Notes: generated by a model from the sequence alone, not told the origin. Positions 34,051 to 42,060 are shown, numbered from the stretch's first letter. The stretch: DNA of 46,374 nucleotides from an uncultured Selenomonadales bacterium (GCA_900316935.1 ONEW01000016.1:1-46374), one strand, 5' to 3'. Translations and numbers: made by a program.

Positions 34051-35340
34051 ATGTCATCTATCGTAGTGATCGGCGCCCAGTGGGGCGATGAAGGAAAAGG
34101 CAAAGTGGTGGATTATCTGGCCCAGAAGGCCGATGCGGTGGTCCGCTATTCCGGCGGCTCCAACGCGGGCCATACGGTTGTCGTCAACGACATTCCGTAC
34201 AAGCTGCGCCTGCTGCCGTCGGGCATCCTGTACCACGGCAAGATCTGCATCCTCGGCAACGGCGTCGTCATCAACCCCGGCGTCGTGCTGCAGGAAATCA
34301 AGGAAATGCATGACAAGGGCGTCGACATCAGCCGCATCGCCATCAGCGACCGCGCCCATGTCGTACTGCCGTACCACCAGCTCCTGGACGAGCTGCAGGA
34401 AGAAGCCCTGGGCAAGGCCAAAATCGGCACCACCAAGGGCGGCATCGGCCCGTGCTACATGGACAAGGTGTCCCGCGTAGGCATCCGCGTCTGCGACCTG
34501 ATGGACAAGGAGGTCTTTGCGGAAAAGCTGGCCATCAATGTGAAGGCCAAGAACGAGATCATCACGAAGATCTACGGCGGCAAGCCTTTTGATTACGACG
34601 CCATGCTCCAGGAATACCTGGGCTACGCGGATGAGCTGCGGCCGTACGTGACCGATACGGGCGTCATCCTGGACGAGCTGTGCGAAGAAGGCAGGAAGAT
34701 CCTCTTCGAAGGCGCCCAGGCCACGTTCCTCGATATCGACCACGGCACGTACCCCTATGTCACCAGCTCCAACCCGACGGCGGGCAACGCCTGCACGGGC
34801 AGCGGCATCGGGCCGCGCTTCATCAACCATGTCGTGGGCGTCGTGAAAGCCTATACGACCCGCGTCGGAGCCGGTCCGTTCGTCACGGAACTGCTCGATA
34901 CGGACGGCCCCGGCAACCAGCTGCGGGAAACGGGCCACGAATACGGCACCGTCACCGGCCGCCCGCGCCGCTGCGGCTGGCTGGATGCCTTCATGCTGAA
35001 GTATTCCGCCCGCCTGAACAGCCTGGATTCCCTGGCCGTTACGCGCCTGGATATCCTGGACCAGATGAAGAAGATCAAGATGTGCGTCGGCTACAAGATC
35101 GACGGCGTGGAAATCAAACAGATTCCGGCCAGCTTGAAGACCCTGTCCAAGGTGGAACCGGTTTACGAGGAATTCAACGGCTGGATGACGGACACGAGCA
35201 AGTGCCGTTCCTTCGACGAGCTGCCGGCAGGCGCCCAGAAGTACCTGAACCGCATCAGCGAAGTCGCCGGCGTGCCCCTGGGCATCGTCTCCGTCGGCCC
35301 GAACCGTGACCAGACCATCGTCATGAAGGAATTCTTCTGA
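34051..35340 (+). CDS. purA: Adenylosuccinate synthase
   Basis: 429 residues, GTP-dependent ligation of aspartate to IMP. GAQWGDEGKGKVVD, the P-loop-like catalytic start with Asp13, is at the N-terminus; GTTKGGIGPCY and the late GRPRRCGWLD are standard. The ATG has GAGGAGAG upstream. It follows purB by 69 bases with no clear terminator between, so the two are probably one unit. Confidence 0.97.
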   Translation: MSSIVVIGAQWGDEGKGKVVDYLAQKADAVVRYSGGSNAGHTVVVNDIPYKLRLLPSGILYHGKICILGNGVVINPGVVLQEIKEMHDKGVDISRIAISDRAHVVLPYHQLLDELQEEALGKAKIGTTKGGIGPCYMDKVSRVGIRVCDLMDKEVFAEKLAINVKAKNEIITKIYGGKPFDYDAMLQEYLGYADELRPYVTDTGVILDELCEEGRKILFEGAQATFLDIDHGTYPYVTSSNPTAGNACTGSGIGPRFINHVVGVVKAYTTRVGAGPFVTELLDTDGPGNQLRETGHEYGTVTGRPRRCGWLDAFMLKYSARLNSLDSLAVTRLDILDQMKKIKMCVGYKIDGVEIKQIPASLKTLSKVEPVYEEFNGWMTDTSKCRSFDELPAGAQKYLNRISEVAGVPLGIVSVGPNRDQTIVMKEFF

Positions 35341-35387
35341 TTCAATCTCCGGATTGCTGCGTTTTGAAGGGAAAAGGTACCTGCTTT

Positions 35388-35894
35388 ATGCTGAAGACCG
35401 TATTAGCCTTGAATTTCCGTCCCGACCGCCTGCAGGCCCTGCGCCGCCTGTGCATGATCCTGAAGGTCAACTGCCGCGAAGTGCCCCTGGAGTCCTTCAA
35501 CGACTCCATCGGGTTCCTGGCCGGCGCGAAGGACTGCCCCCGGGAGGCCGTCAACCCGGCGGAAAACGCCGAGGACAAGCTGACAGGCGCCCTGGAGGAG
35601 GCAGCCGCCAAGGCGGGGGAGGACCCGGAAAGTGTAAAAAAAGCCGCCCTGCAGCTGCTGCTGGATGCGGCACAAAAAGAAATGACCGTCCTCTGCGGGT
35701 TCGACATGCACCTGTTGAACCGCTTCCTGGCAGCCGTCAAGAAGAGCCCCCTGCAGGACATTGAGCTCAAAGCCATGCTGACGCCCACCAACAGCCGCTG
35801 GAGCGCCCGGCACCTGCTGCAGGAACTGGCGGCCGAACATGTCTATATGCACCAGAAGGAAAACGGTGCGGCCAAAGGGTTGCACAACAAGTAA
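35388..35894 (+). CDS. DUF3783-type small protein
   Basis: 168 residues, cytoplasmic, unknown function. The C-terminal part (TVLCGFDMHLLNRFLAAVKKS...LKAMLTPTNSRWSARHLLQEL) matches the short DUF3783 domain, which occurs in clostridial and negativicute proteins. Residues ~55-90 are a charged, probably flexible linker. The ATG at 35388 is favoured; a TTG at 35364 would add eight residues. It follows purA by 47 bases and is probably co-transcribed. Confidence 0.72.
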   Translation: MLKTVLALNFRPDRLQALRRLCMILKVNCREVPLESFNDSIGFLAGAKDCPREAVNPAENAEDKLTGALEEAAAKAGEDPESVKKAALQLLLDAAQKEMTVLCGFDMHLLNRFLAAVKKSPLQDIELKAMLTPTNSRWSARHLLQELAAEHVYMHQKENGAAKGLHNK

Positions 35895-35944
35895 AAAAAG
35901 ACAAAACGAAAGCCCGCGCCATCAATCTTTCATGTCGCGGGCTT
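35893..35944 (-). terminator. Terminator of the minus-strand RNA (also convergent with DUF3783)
   Basis: AAGCCCGCG/CGCGGGCTT (35910-35918 with 35936-35944), 17-base loop. On the minus strand it runs into TTTCGTTTTGTCTTTTTTT, a strong U-tract. On the plus strand the tail is CCTAATG, so it is mainly a minus-strand terminator, with possible use by the convergent gene. Confidence 0.8.
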
Positions 35945-36297
35945 CCTAATGACTTGCTTCTGACTTCTGCATTGGACTGTACCCCATTTCCTTAATATTC
36001 TTTCAAGAACATCACTTTCATGAGGATCAACCTTCTTTTCGTAGATCTACTACTCATTTCTTGCTTTGCAGTACCCTATTCAGTTTTGAGATGCTTCGGT
36101 TGACTTACTGCTTTCAACTACTTTTCCAAACTGCTTCAAGGGTTTCTGAAGAACTGCTTACGGTTGCTTACGTTTTCGGTGGAACCACTTCCTTTCCTGT
36201 TTCCCGAGAAATATCGTCCCTTCCTTCACCAGGTTTTTCCGGGTGATGGGCTTTCGCCCGGCCTCCGGAACTTTCTTTAGGCGATCTCTCTCTTTTC
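35895..36297 (-). ncRNA. Candidate structured non-coding RNA (~400 nt)
   Basis: No protein gene fits this 750-base gap. On the minus strand a strong promoter (next entry) and the terminator above bracket ~400 bases. Visible helices: TTCCGG/CCGGAA (about 36269-36264 with 36242-36237) enclosing GGGC-GAAA-GCCC; a 6-bp GCAGTA/TACTGC pair across 36114-36065; CTTCA/TGAAG around 36150; the palindrome GTAGATCTAC at 36041-36050. I do not recognise it as RNase P, tmRNA, 6S or SRP RNA: their conserved strings are absent. CAAAACTGAATAG resembles a motif of Firmicutes rRNA spacers, so an rRNA-spacer relic is an alternative. Short ORFs inside lack ribosome sites. Confidence 0.5.
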
Positions 36298-36303
36298 ACC
36301 TTT

Positions 36304-36332
36304 ATAGTACTATGGATTTACAAATAAATCAA
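36304..36332 (-). promoter_or_regulatory. Strong minus-strand promoter with A/T-rich upstream element
   Basis: TTGATT (36332-36327) and TACTAT (36309-36304), 17-bp spacer. The preceding ~40 bases (36333-36375) are almost entirely A/T, like an UP element of stable-RNA promoters. Predicted start near 36297. Confidence 0.65.
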
Positions 36333-36499
36333 GTGAAATCTATGTAAAATTTGTAACATGTAAATTTTTGTAAACAAATTGTACGGCAATAGAGGACAAT
36401 AAGAAAAACGATTTCGCGGAAAAAGTGTGGATTTCACGGCAGCGTTTTCGTGAGTATTCCGCTTTTTGCAGGAAACGGGAGGACGGTGGGCAACAAAAC

Positions 36500-36588
36500 G
36501 TTAACAGTCCACTGGAAATGGTTGACATAAATCCGCACGGGACGTATAATAGGGATTGCAGGTTAACTGTAAAATCACAATGGTTAAT
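36500..36588 (+). promoter_or_regulatory. bioY promoter with two BirA-like operators
   Basis: TTGACA (36522-36527) and TATAAT (36545-36550), 17-bp spacer: a near-consensus promoter. Two bipartite sites share one spacing: GTTAAC-N15-GTTGAC (36500-36526) overlaps the -35, and GTTAAC-N15-GTTAAT (36562-36588) lies just after the start site. This agrees with the known Firmicutes BirA site, two GTTAAC-type halves about 15 bp apart. Biotin-bound BirA would block both. A GC-rich palindrome (36598-36613) follows in the leader. Confidence 0.75.
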
Positions 36589-36641
36589 GAAGTTTCCGGC
36601 GGCCCGCGGGCCGCATATCCTTGGATTAGGAGATGTTTTTC

Positions 36642-37208
36642 ATGGAACAGACGTCGCGCGTGCCGAGAGTAGAAAGCACTCTGGCGAAAACCCGTACCCT
36701 GACGAAAATGGCCCTGTGTGTGGCCCTGCTGGCGATTTCCGCCTATATTTCCTTCCCGCTGCCGTTTACTCCAGCTATGGTGACGGCCCTGACGATCGTG
36801 GTCAATCTGACCGCCTTCATCCTGAAACCCCACGAAGCCTTTCTGGTGCTGCTGGCCTGGATGATCCTCGGCGCCGCGGGCGTGCCCGTCTTCGTCGGCG
36901 GCACGGCGGGCCTGGGCAAGCTGGTCGGCCCCACGGGCGGGTTCGTCGTATCCTTCCTGGTGGCAGGCTGGCTCATGAGCAAGCTGCGCGGCAACACGAA
37001 CTCCTTCAAACGGTTCGTGTTCCTCGGCATCGTTGTCGGCATGCCGGTCATCTACATCGGCGGCTGCATCTCCATGTACCTGGTGGCGCACATGGGCGTC
37101 TGGGCGACCCTGGTGGCGGCCGTGTTCCCCTTCCTCCTCGGCGATGTCGTGAAAGTGCTGATTGCCGCCTTCCTGGCTACGCGCATCAACAGGCTGGTCA
37201 AGGACTGA
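36642..37208 (+). CDS. bioY: Biotin transporter substrate-binding component
   Basis: 188 residues with five or six transmembrane helices, the S component of an ECF-type biotin transporter. PLPFTPAMVTALTIVVNLTA and the Gly-rich GGTAGLGKLVGPTGGF loop are BioY family features. The ATG at 36642 has TTAGGAG nine bases upstream; an ATG at 36633 overlaps that site. Energy-coupling genes are not here. The BirA-like operators support the call independently. Confidence 0.92.
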   Translation: MEQTSRVPRVESTLAKTRTLTKMALCVALLAISAYISFPLPFTPAMVTALTIVVNLTAFILKPHEAFLVLLAWMILGAAGVPVFVGGTAGLGKLVGPTGGFVVSFLVAGWLMSKLRGNTNSFKRFVFLGIVVGMPVIYIGGCISMYLVAHMGVWATLVAAVFPFLLGDVVKVLIAAFLATRINRLVKD

Positions 37209-37228
37209 CGGATTTCCGGAAAGGCAAC

Positions 37229-37264
37229 CCCGGTTCCTTTACAAAAGGGACCGGGATTTTTTAT
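37229..37264 (+). terminator. Terminator or attenuator after bioY
   Basis: CCCGGTTCCTTT pairs with AAAGGGACCGGG (one G-T pair), then TTTTTT. The thiolase starts 38 bases later, so read-through would give lower expression of the two downstream genes. Confidence 0.88.
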
Positions 37265-37301
37265 AATGGATATTGTGAAACGACTGGTGAGGGGGGACGA
37301 C

Positions 37302-38486
37302 ATGAAAAAAGTCTATCTGCTCGGCGGCCTGCGCAGCCACATCGGCGTCCGCAACGGCATCTTCAGGGATGTTCCCGCGGAAACGCTCGCAGCGGCGGTG
37401 CTGGCGGCCCTGAAGGAAAAATATCCTGCTGTGGAAGATGTGGGGGAATTCTTTGCCGGCAATGCCGTCGGAACGGGCGGCAACATCGCCCGCCTGGCGG
37501 GGCTGACGGCGGGCTTCGCCGACACGGTGCCGGCCCTGACCATCGACATGCAGTGCGCGTCGGCGGCAGCGGCCATCGAAGCGGGCATGCTGAAGATCGC
37601 CTGCGGCCTGGAGGACGTCGTCGTGGCCGGCGGCTTCGAATCGAGTTCCATGCAGCCGCTGAAACACTATGCGGAACACGATCCGCGCTACACGCCGGAA
37701 GGATTCAAGGTATCCCAGTTCTCGCCCCACACGACGAGCGCCAAAGCCATGCTCGAAGGGGCGGAACGGACGGCCCACGTCTATGGCGTGAGCCGGGAGG
37801 AACTGGACCGGGCGGCCGTCGCCAGCCACGCCAAGGCCAAAGCGGCCCGCGAAGCCGGGTACCTGAAGGATGTCATCGTCCCGCTCTTCGGCAGCACGAA
37901 GGACGAATGCATCCGCGACCGCATGGGCGAAAAGCTGGCGGCCCGCATGCCGGCGCTGTTCACGGCGGAAGAGACAGCGGCCCTGCTGCAGGCGGACAAG
38001 CCGGTGCAGCCTGTGCTGACGGCGGCCAGCGCGTGCCTCACGAACGACGGCGCGTCCTTCGTCGTCCTCGCGTCGGAAGACTACTGCCGGGCCCGTCGTA
38101 TCCGCCCTGCCCTGGAGATGCGCAGCGCCTGCGACGTGGGCGTGACGCCCCTCATGTGCCCCACGGGCACGCTGGCGGCAGGGGAACGGCTGCTGCGGCA
38201 GACCGGCCTGGCGGCGCGGGACATCGATTTCTTCGAATACAACGAGGCCTTTGCAGTCATCACCGTGCTGTTCCAGCGCCGCTATCCGGACCTGGCGGAC
38301 CGCTACTGTCCCTGGGGCGGCGCCCTGGCGTACGGCCATCCTTTCGGCACCTCGGGCGCGACGCTGCTCCTGCACCTGTGGCAGGAACTGAAGCAGCAGG
38401 GCGGGCGCCTGGGCCTGCTCAGCATCGCCGGCGCCGGCGGCACGGGGGCGGCCCTCCTGGTGGAGCGTACGCCGGAATGTGACTGA
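37302..38486 (+). CDS. Thiolase-family protein (YhfS-like), second catalytic Cys replaced
   Basis: 394 residues, full-length thiolase fold. The acyl-accepting Cys85 is in MQCASAAAA, the catalytic histidine is in AYGHPFGTSGA, and NEAFAV is normal. The usual C-terminal CIGGGxG motif is here IAGAGGTG, with Ala in the Cys position, so deprotonation of the second substrate by that cysteine is lost. ATG 37302 has GAGGGGGG six bases upstream. In B. subtilis, bioY (yhfU) is in one BirA-controlled operon with a thiolase (yhfS) and an acyl ligase (yhfT), as here. Role in biotin-related acyl chain metabolism is inferred. Confidence 0.85.
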   Translation: MKKVYLLGGLRSHIGVRNGIFRDVPAETLAAAVLAALKEKYPAVEDVGEFFAGNAVGTGGNIARLAGLTAGFADTVPALTIDMQCASAAAAIEAGMLKIACGLEDVVVAGGFESSSMQPLKHYAEHDPRYTPEGFKVSQFSPHTTSAKAMLEGAERTAHVYGVSREELDRAAVASHAKAKAAREAGYLKDVIVPLFGSTKDECIRDRMGEKLAARMPALFTAEETAALLQADKPVQPVLTAASACLTNDGASFVVLASEDYCRARRIRPALEMRSACDVGVTPLMCPTGTLAAGERLLRQTGLAARDIDFFEYNEAFAVITVLFQRRYPDLADRYCPWGGALAYGHPFGTSGATLLLHLWQELKQQGGRLGLLSIAGAGGTGAALLVERTPECD

Positions 38487-38520
38487 AACAGCCGGATGGA
38501 TGAATAAAGAAGGGTTGACA

Positions 38521-39891
38521 ATGGATTATTACGGTTTGCTGGCACAACATGCCGCGGCCCACGGGGATTCGACGTATATCGTGGCCCGCGGCCGGGCATA
38601 CACCTATGCGGAGGCGTTCCGCGAGACCTGCGGGTTCGTCCGCCCCGAATGGGCGGCGCGGTTCCCGAAAGGGTACAAGGCGACGGTCCTTATTGTGACG
38701 AGCGACCTGTACCACCAGCTCCTGGCCTTTACGGCCCTCATGAAGGCCGGCCAGGTGCCGGTCATCGGGCATTACGACCTGCCCGGGGCCGCCGAGGCGC
38801 AGATGGTGGAACAGAACCGGATCGCCTTCGTCCTGTCCGAAGAAGAGGGCACGTGGATTTTGCGGGACGGGTGTGCCGCCGCCTCGGAAGGGGGTCCGGC
38901 GCCTGCCCCGTACCAGGATGTGTGCATGGGGGTCCTGAGCTCCGGCTCGACCGATGTACCGAAGGTCATGTACCGCACGTACGAAAGCTGGGCGGGGTTC
39001 TTCCCTGTGCAGAACGGGCGGTTCCGGATTGACCGGGGGGCCGTGGTCCTCGTCGAGGGCAGCTTCGGCTTCACGGGCAACCTGAGTGTGTGGGCGTCGG
39101 TCCTCTACGCCGGCGCGTGCCTCGTCGTGAGCGACACCCTCAACTGCCGCCAGTGGCTCCGCCTCATCGACACGTACGGCGTCACGGTGCTCTACCTGGT
39201 GCCGACGAAGCTGAAACTGCTGACGCAGTACCTGGACGGACCCCATGGCACGATGGACATGATCCTCGCCGGGTCGCAGCTGTTGGGCGCAAAGACGGCG
39301 GAACGGCTGCGCGCCGGCTTTCCGGAGGCGGACATCCTCCTCTACTACGGGGCCAGCGAGCTGGACTACATCACGTGGCTCAGCTACGACGAGGTGCTCC
39401 GCTACCCCGACAGCGTGGGCAAACCCGTGCCGGGCGTGCGCGTGTGGAGCGAAAAGGGGCTCATCTATGTCGACACGCCGTACCATGTGGCCGGCCTCGC
39501 GCAGCCTTGTACGCTGAACGACGCGGGATATTTCAACGACGAGGGCTACCTGATTTTCGAAGGCCGTGTGACCAACATCATCAACAAGGGCGGCTTCAAA
39601 ATCAACTGTACCAAGGTCCAGAACGCCATCGAGGACCTGGACGGCGTCGTTGGGGCCGTCGTCCTGCCGTACGATGACCAGGGCCGCGGCCAGGAAGCGG
39701 CGGCCTTCCTCGTGGTGGAAAAGGATCCGGCCGTGCAGGCCCGCTTCACGAAGCAGTCCGTGCGCAAGGCGCTGCAGAAGACCCTGATGCGCCAGGAAAT
39801 CCCCAAAAAGATCCGCTTCATCGACGCCATTCCCCTGAACAGCCGCGGGAAAACGGACAAGGCGGCCCTGCTGCGCCAACTGGAAGTGTAA
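38521..39891 (+). CDS. AMP-forming acyl-CoA ligase (YhfT-like)
   Basis: 456 residues, adenylate-forming enzyme. The P-loop-like motif is SSGSTDVPK; YYGASELDYI is the A5 region, and the C-terminal core lysine lies in NSRGKTDKAALL. It is short by ~60 residues at the N-terminus relative to usual acyl-CoA ligases. ATG 38521 follows AGAAGGG; GTG 38479 or ATG 38500 would overlap or touch the thiolase end. In B. subtilis YhfT stands in the same BirA operon. An acid such as pimelate is a reasonable but unproven substrate. Confidence 0.87.
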   Translation: MDYYGLLAQHAAAHGDSTYIVARGRAYTYAEAFRETCGFVRPEWAARFPKGYKATVLIVTSDLYHQLLAFTALMKAGQVPVIGHYDLPGAAEAQMVEQNRIAFVLSEEEGTWILRDGCAAASEGGPAPAPYQDVCMGVLSSGSTDVPKVMYRTYESWAGFFPVQNGRFRIDRGAVVLVEGSFGFTGNLSVWASVLYAGACLVVSDTLNCRQWLRLIDTYGVTVLYLVPTKLKLLTQYLDGPHGTMDMILAGSQLLGAKTAERLRAGFPEADILLYYGASELDYITWLSYDEVLRYPDSVGKPVPGVRVWSEKGLIYVDTPYHVAGLAQPCTLNDAGYFNDEGYLIFEGRVTNIINKGGFKINCTKVQNAIEDLDGVVGAVVLPYDDQGRGQEAAAFLVVEKDPAVQARFTKQSVRKALQKTLMRQEIPKKIRFIDAIPLNSRGKTDKAALLRQLEV

Positions 39892-39897
39892 AAGGGC

Positions 39898-39926
39898 TTG
39901 ACAATCCAAACCCGTCAGGATAAAAT
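39898..39926 (+). promoter_or_regulatory. tRNA-Lys promoter
   Basis: A perfect TTGACA (39898-39903) and TAAAAT (39921-39926), 17-bp spacer. The -35 begins just after the ligase stop codon. Confidence 0.75.
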
Positions 39927-39980
39927 ATTGCTGTTGTGAAACTGACAGTCCGCCATCATGGGGGCCGTCAGGCACCGTGC

Positions 39981-40056
39981 GGTCCATTAGCTCAGTTGGC
40001 AGAGCACCTGACTTTTAATCAGGGTGTCCCCAGTTCGAGTCTGGGATGGATCACCA
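39981..40056 (+). tRNA. tRNA-Lys (anticodon UUU)
   Basis: 76 bases with encoded CCA. Acceptor GGTCCAT/ATGGATC (one G-T), D-arm with AGCTCAGTTGGCAGAGC, anticodon stem CCTGA/TCAGG with loop CTTTTAA (anticodon TTT), and T-arm CCCAG-TTCGAGT-CTGGG. Own promoter and terminator. Its wobble U34 is a classic target of MnmA, which is encoded in the window. Confidence 0.97.
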
Positions 40057-40065
40057 GCAAGTCCG

Positions 40066-40103
40066 GGCAGCAAGCCGGTTTTCGGCCTGCTGCCTTTTCG
40101 TTT
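40066..40103 (+). terminator. Terminator of tRNA-Lys
   Basis: GGCAGCA (40066-40072) pairs with TGCTGCC (40088-40094), with an inner GCCG/CGGC helix, followed by TTTTCGTTT. Confidence 0.85.
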
Positions 40104-40158
40104 GCCCGGCAAAGGGAAAAAGTCCGCAGTTCTGCCTGTCTTTTTTACCCCGGTGACG

Positions 40159-40164
40159 GTATAA
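40159..40164 (+). promoter_or_regulatory. -10 element of the LRAT-like gene
   Basis: A perfect TATAAT preceded by no clear -35 (CTGTCT near 40136 is weak). It makes in-frame ATGs at 40164 and 40176 unlikely starts, since they would fall before or at the transcript start. Confidence 0.4.
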
Positions 40165-40214
40165 TGGAGCTGTGGATGACAAAACCGGACGGAAAGGGGA
40201 GGCAGGCGCAGAGT

Positions 40215-40769
40215 ATGGACAAGGAAAGACGGAACGGCGCAGGAAGCGGGGCAGGCAACCCCGTAACGCGCGAAGTGGAGCGCAAGGTGGCCCAGTCCCT
40301 CAAAAAGGACTGCAAGCCCCTGGGCATTCTCTATGAAGCGCTGCTCAACGCCGAAGACAGCATCGACAACGTGGCCGCGGCGACGGACCCCGGCAAGGAC
40401 CACGGAGGCATGCGGGCGTCCGAAGCGCGCGACCGGCTGCACAAGGGCGACCATATCCTGGCCCACCACGGCATCTACGACGGCGACGGCCATGTGTACC
40501 AGTACGACTGCTTCCTGCCGGACCTGTTGCCGAAGGTGATGGTCGTGTCCCTGGAGTGCTTTGCCGCAGGCGACCCTGTCCAGGTCTTCGACGAAGGCAC
40601 CTTCTACAGCCCCGATGAAATCATCGGGAGGGCCCGGTCGCGCCTGGGCGAGACCCGGTACGGCCTGGTCTGCAACAACTGCGAAAATTTCGCCACCTGG
40701 TGCCGCCTGGGCGGTGCCGTGGAGGAAAAACCGGAAGAGGCGGATACGCTGATCCCCATCAATCCCTGA
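40215..40769 (+). CDS. LRAT-domain protein
   Basis: 184 residues. From residue 78 on, GDHILAHHGIYDGDGHVYQYD and NNCENFATWCRLG match the lecithin:retinol acyltransferase (LRAT) fold of the NlpC/P60 superfamily. Catalytic residues would be His85 and Cys156. Known eukaryotic and bacterial members transfer or remove acyl groups from phospholipids; the bacterial role is largely unknown. No signal peptide or membrane anchor, so cytoplasmic or cell-associated. The N-terminal 70 residues are charged and not recognised. ATG 40215 follows GGGGAGG by 12 bases. Single gene between tRNA-Lys and the ABC transporter. Confidence 0.8.
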   Translation: MDKERRNGAGSGAGNPVTREVERKVAQSLKKDCKPLGILYEALLNAEDSIDNVAAATDPGKDHGGMRASEARDRLHKGDHILAHHGIYDGDGHVYQYDCFLPDLLPKVMVVSLECFAAGDPVQVFDEGTFYSPDEIIGRARSRLGETRYGLVCNNCENFATWCRLGGAVEEKPEEADTLIPINP

Positions 40770-40784
40770 ATGGTGTCCTGCCAG

Positions 40785-40807
40785 GCCGGCCCGTCCGGGC
40801 CGGCTTT
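40785..40807 (+). terminator. GC-rich hairpin after the LRAT-like gene
   Basis: GCCGGCCCG (40785-40793) pairs with CGGGCCGGC (40796-40804) around a tight loop, tail TTTCGG. The short T-run makes it a moderate terminator. The 220 bases that follow are AT-rich and hold only a CGGCAG/CTGCCG hairpin (40904-40921) and the promoter listed next; no T-box or tryptophan leader is visible. Confidence 0.65.
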
Positions 40808-40945
40808 CGGCCGCAACCAGGAATCGAAAATTTAGATTATTGACATTTAGTTAATCAATATTTTTACGATTGTGTTTAATGCGTGACACTTTTCCCCGAA
40901 AATCGGCAGGCGGAACTGCCGTTTCATGAAATTTTCCGAAAAAAG

Positions 40946-40974
40946 TTTACAGGGACATCGTTTCCCGATAAAAT
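40946..40974 (+). promoter_or_regulatory. Promoter of the ABC transporter operon
   Basis: TTTACA (40946-40951) and TAAAAT (40969-40974), 17-bp spacer, about 55 bases before the start. Confidence 0.65.
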
Positions 40975-41028
40975 GGATTTAATATGAACCGGTCTGTGCG
41001 GCAGGCCGGCAGCGCTTAGGAAAGGGTA

Positions 41029-42048
41029 GTGAAGGACATGTTGTTTTCGGGGAAGAAGATGAAGGCGGTGGCCGCGGCGGCAATGCTGGCGTTGGCCGTG
41101 GGAATCGCAGGCTGCGGCGGCGGGGATCGGAAGGCCGCTTCCGGCACGTCCGGCAAAACGTATAAGGTAGGCATTGTGCAGCTCGTGGAGCATGCGGCTC
41201 TTGACGCGGCCAACAAGGGCTTTGTCGACGGCATGGCCGGCAAGGGCTTCAAGGAAGGCCGGAACGTGACCTATGATCGCCAGAACGCGCAGGCCGACCA
41301 GTCGAACCTGCAGAACATCGCCCAGCGGTTCGTCAACAACAAGGTGGACCTGATCTGTGCCATCGCGACGCCGGCGGCCCAGACCGTGGCGAACGCCACG
41401 AAGGACATCCCCATCGTGGGCACGGCCATTACGGACTACAAACAGGCCAAACTGATCCAGGACCCGGCCAGACCGGGTACCAACGTGACGGGCACGACGG
41501 ACATGAACCCCATCAAGGAGCAGGTGGCGCTGCTCCATAAGGTGTTCCCCAATGCCAGGAAGGTCGGCGTCATCTACAGTTCCAGCGAAGTGAACTCCCA
41601 GACGCAGGTCGAAATCATGAAGAAGGAAGCGGCGGCGCTGGGCCTGGAAGTGGCCGAAGCGACGGTTTCCAACGTCAATGACATCCAGCAGGCCGCGAGC
41701 AGCCTCGTGGGGAAGGTCGATGTCCTGTACATTCCGACGGACAATGTCATGGCTTCTGCCGTTCCGACGCTGTGCAAAGTGACGAACGAGGCCAGGCTGC
41801 CCGTCGTCTGCGGCGAACCGAACGAAGTCAAGGCCGGCGGCATGATCACCCTGGGCATCGATTATTACCAGCTGGGCGTCATGACCGGCGAAATGGCGGC
41901 GGATATCCTGAATGGCAAAGCCAAACCGCAGGATATGGCCATCCAGTCCCAGAAACAGTTCAAAGTCGTCATCAACCAGAAGAATGCCGACCTGCTCGGC
42001 GTCAAGATTCCGGACGACGTGAAGAAGGATGCGGAAATCCTGAAATAA
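41029..42048 (+). CDS. ABC transporter substrate-binding lipoprotein (TrpX-type)
   Basis: 339 residues. Lipobox GIAGCGGG with Cys29 from the GTG start; an ATG at 41038 is an alternative start. The mature protein is the ABC_sub_bind family (periplasmic-binding type I fold), with KVGIVQLVEHAALDAANKGF and NVTGTTDMNP typical. This family takes up tryptophan or tyrosine in streptococci and clostridia. The ribosome region AGGAAAGGG precedes the start. It heads the three-gene transporter operon. Confidence 0.9.
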   Translation: MKDMLFSGKKMKAVAAAAMLALAVGIAGCGGGDRKAASGTSGKTYKVGIVQLVEHAALDAANKGFVDGMAGKGFKEGRNVTYDRQNAQADQSNLQNIAQRFVNNKVDLICAIATPAAQTVANATKDIPIVGTAITDYKQAKLIQDPARPGTNVTGTTDMNPIKEQVALLHKVFPNARKVGVIYSSSEVNSQTQVEIMKKEAAALGLEVAEATVSNVNDIQQAASSLVGKVDVLYIPTDNVMASAVPTLCKVTNEARLPVVCGEPNEVKAGGMITLGIDYYQLGVMTGEMAADILNGKAKPQDMAIQSQKQFKVVINQKNADLLGVKIPDDVKKDAEILK

Positions 42049-42060
42049 CCCTGTCAAACG

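Noticed and set aside
36130..36215. GGTGGAACCAC on the plus strand, near the T-box core
   Set aside because: There is no specifier stem, no matching terminator and no aminoacyl-type gene downstream; the string is part of the minus-strand RNA candidate.
36061..36246. 61-codon plus-strand ORF in the RNA gap
   Set aside because: No ribosome site, and it is antisense to the structured RNA candidate; its composition looks like read-through of a non-coding region.
39936..40214. Reading frame upstream of the LRAT-like gene running through the tRNA
   Set aside because: It overlaps tRNA-Lys and the tRNA terminator, and lies before the likely transcript start.
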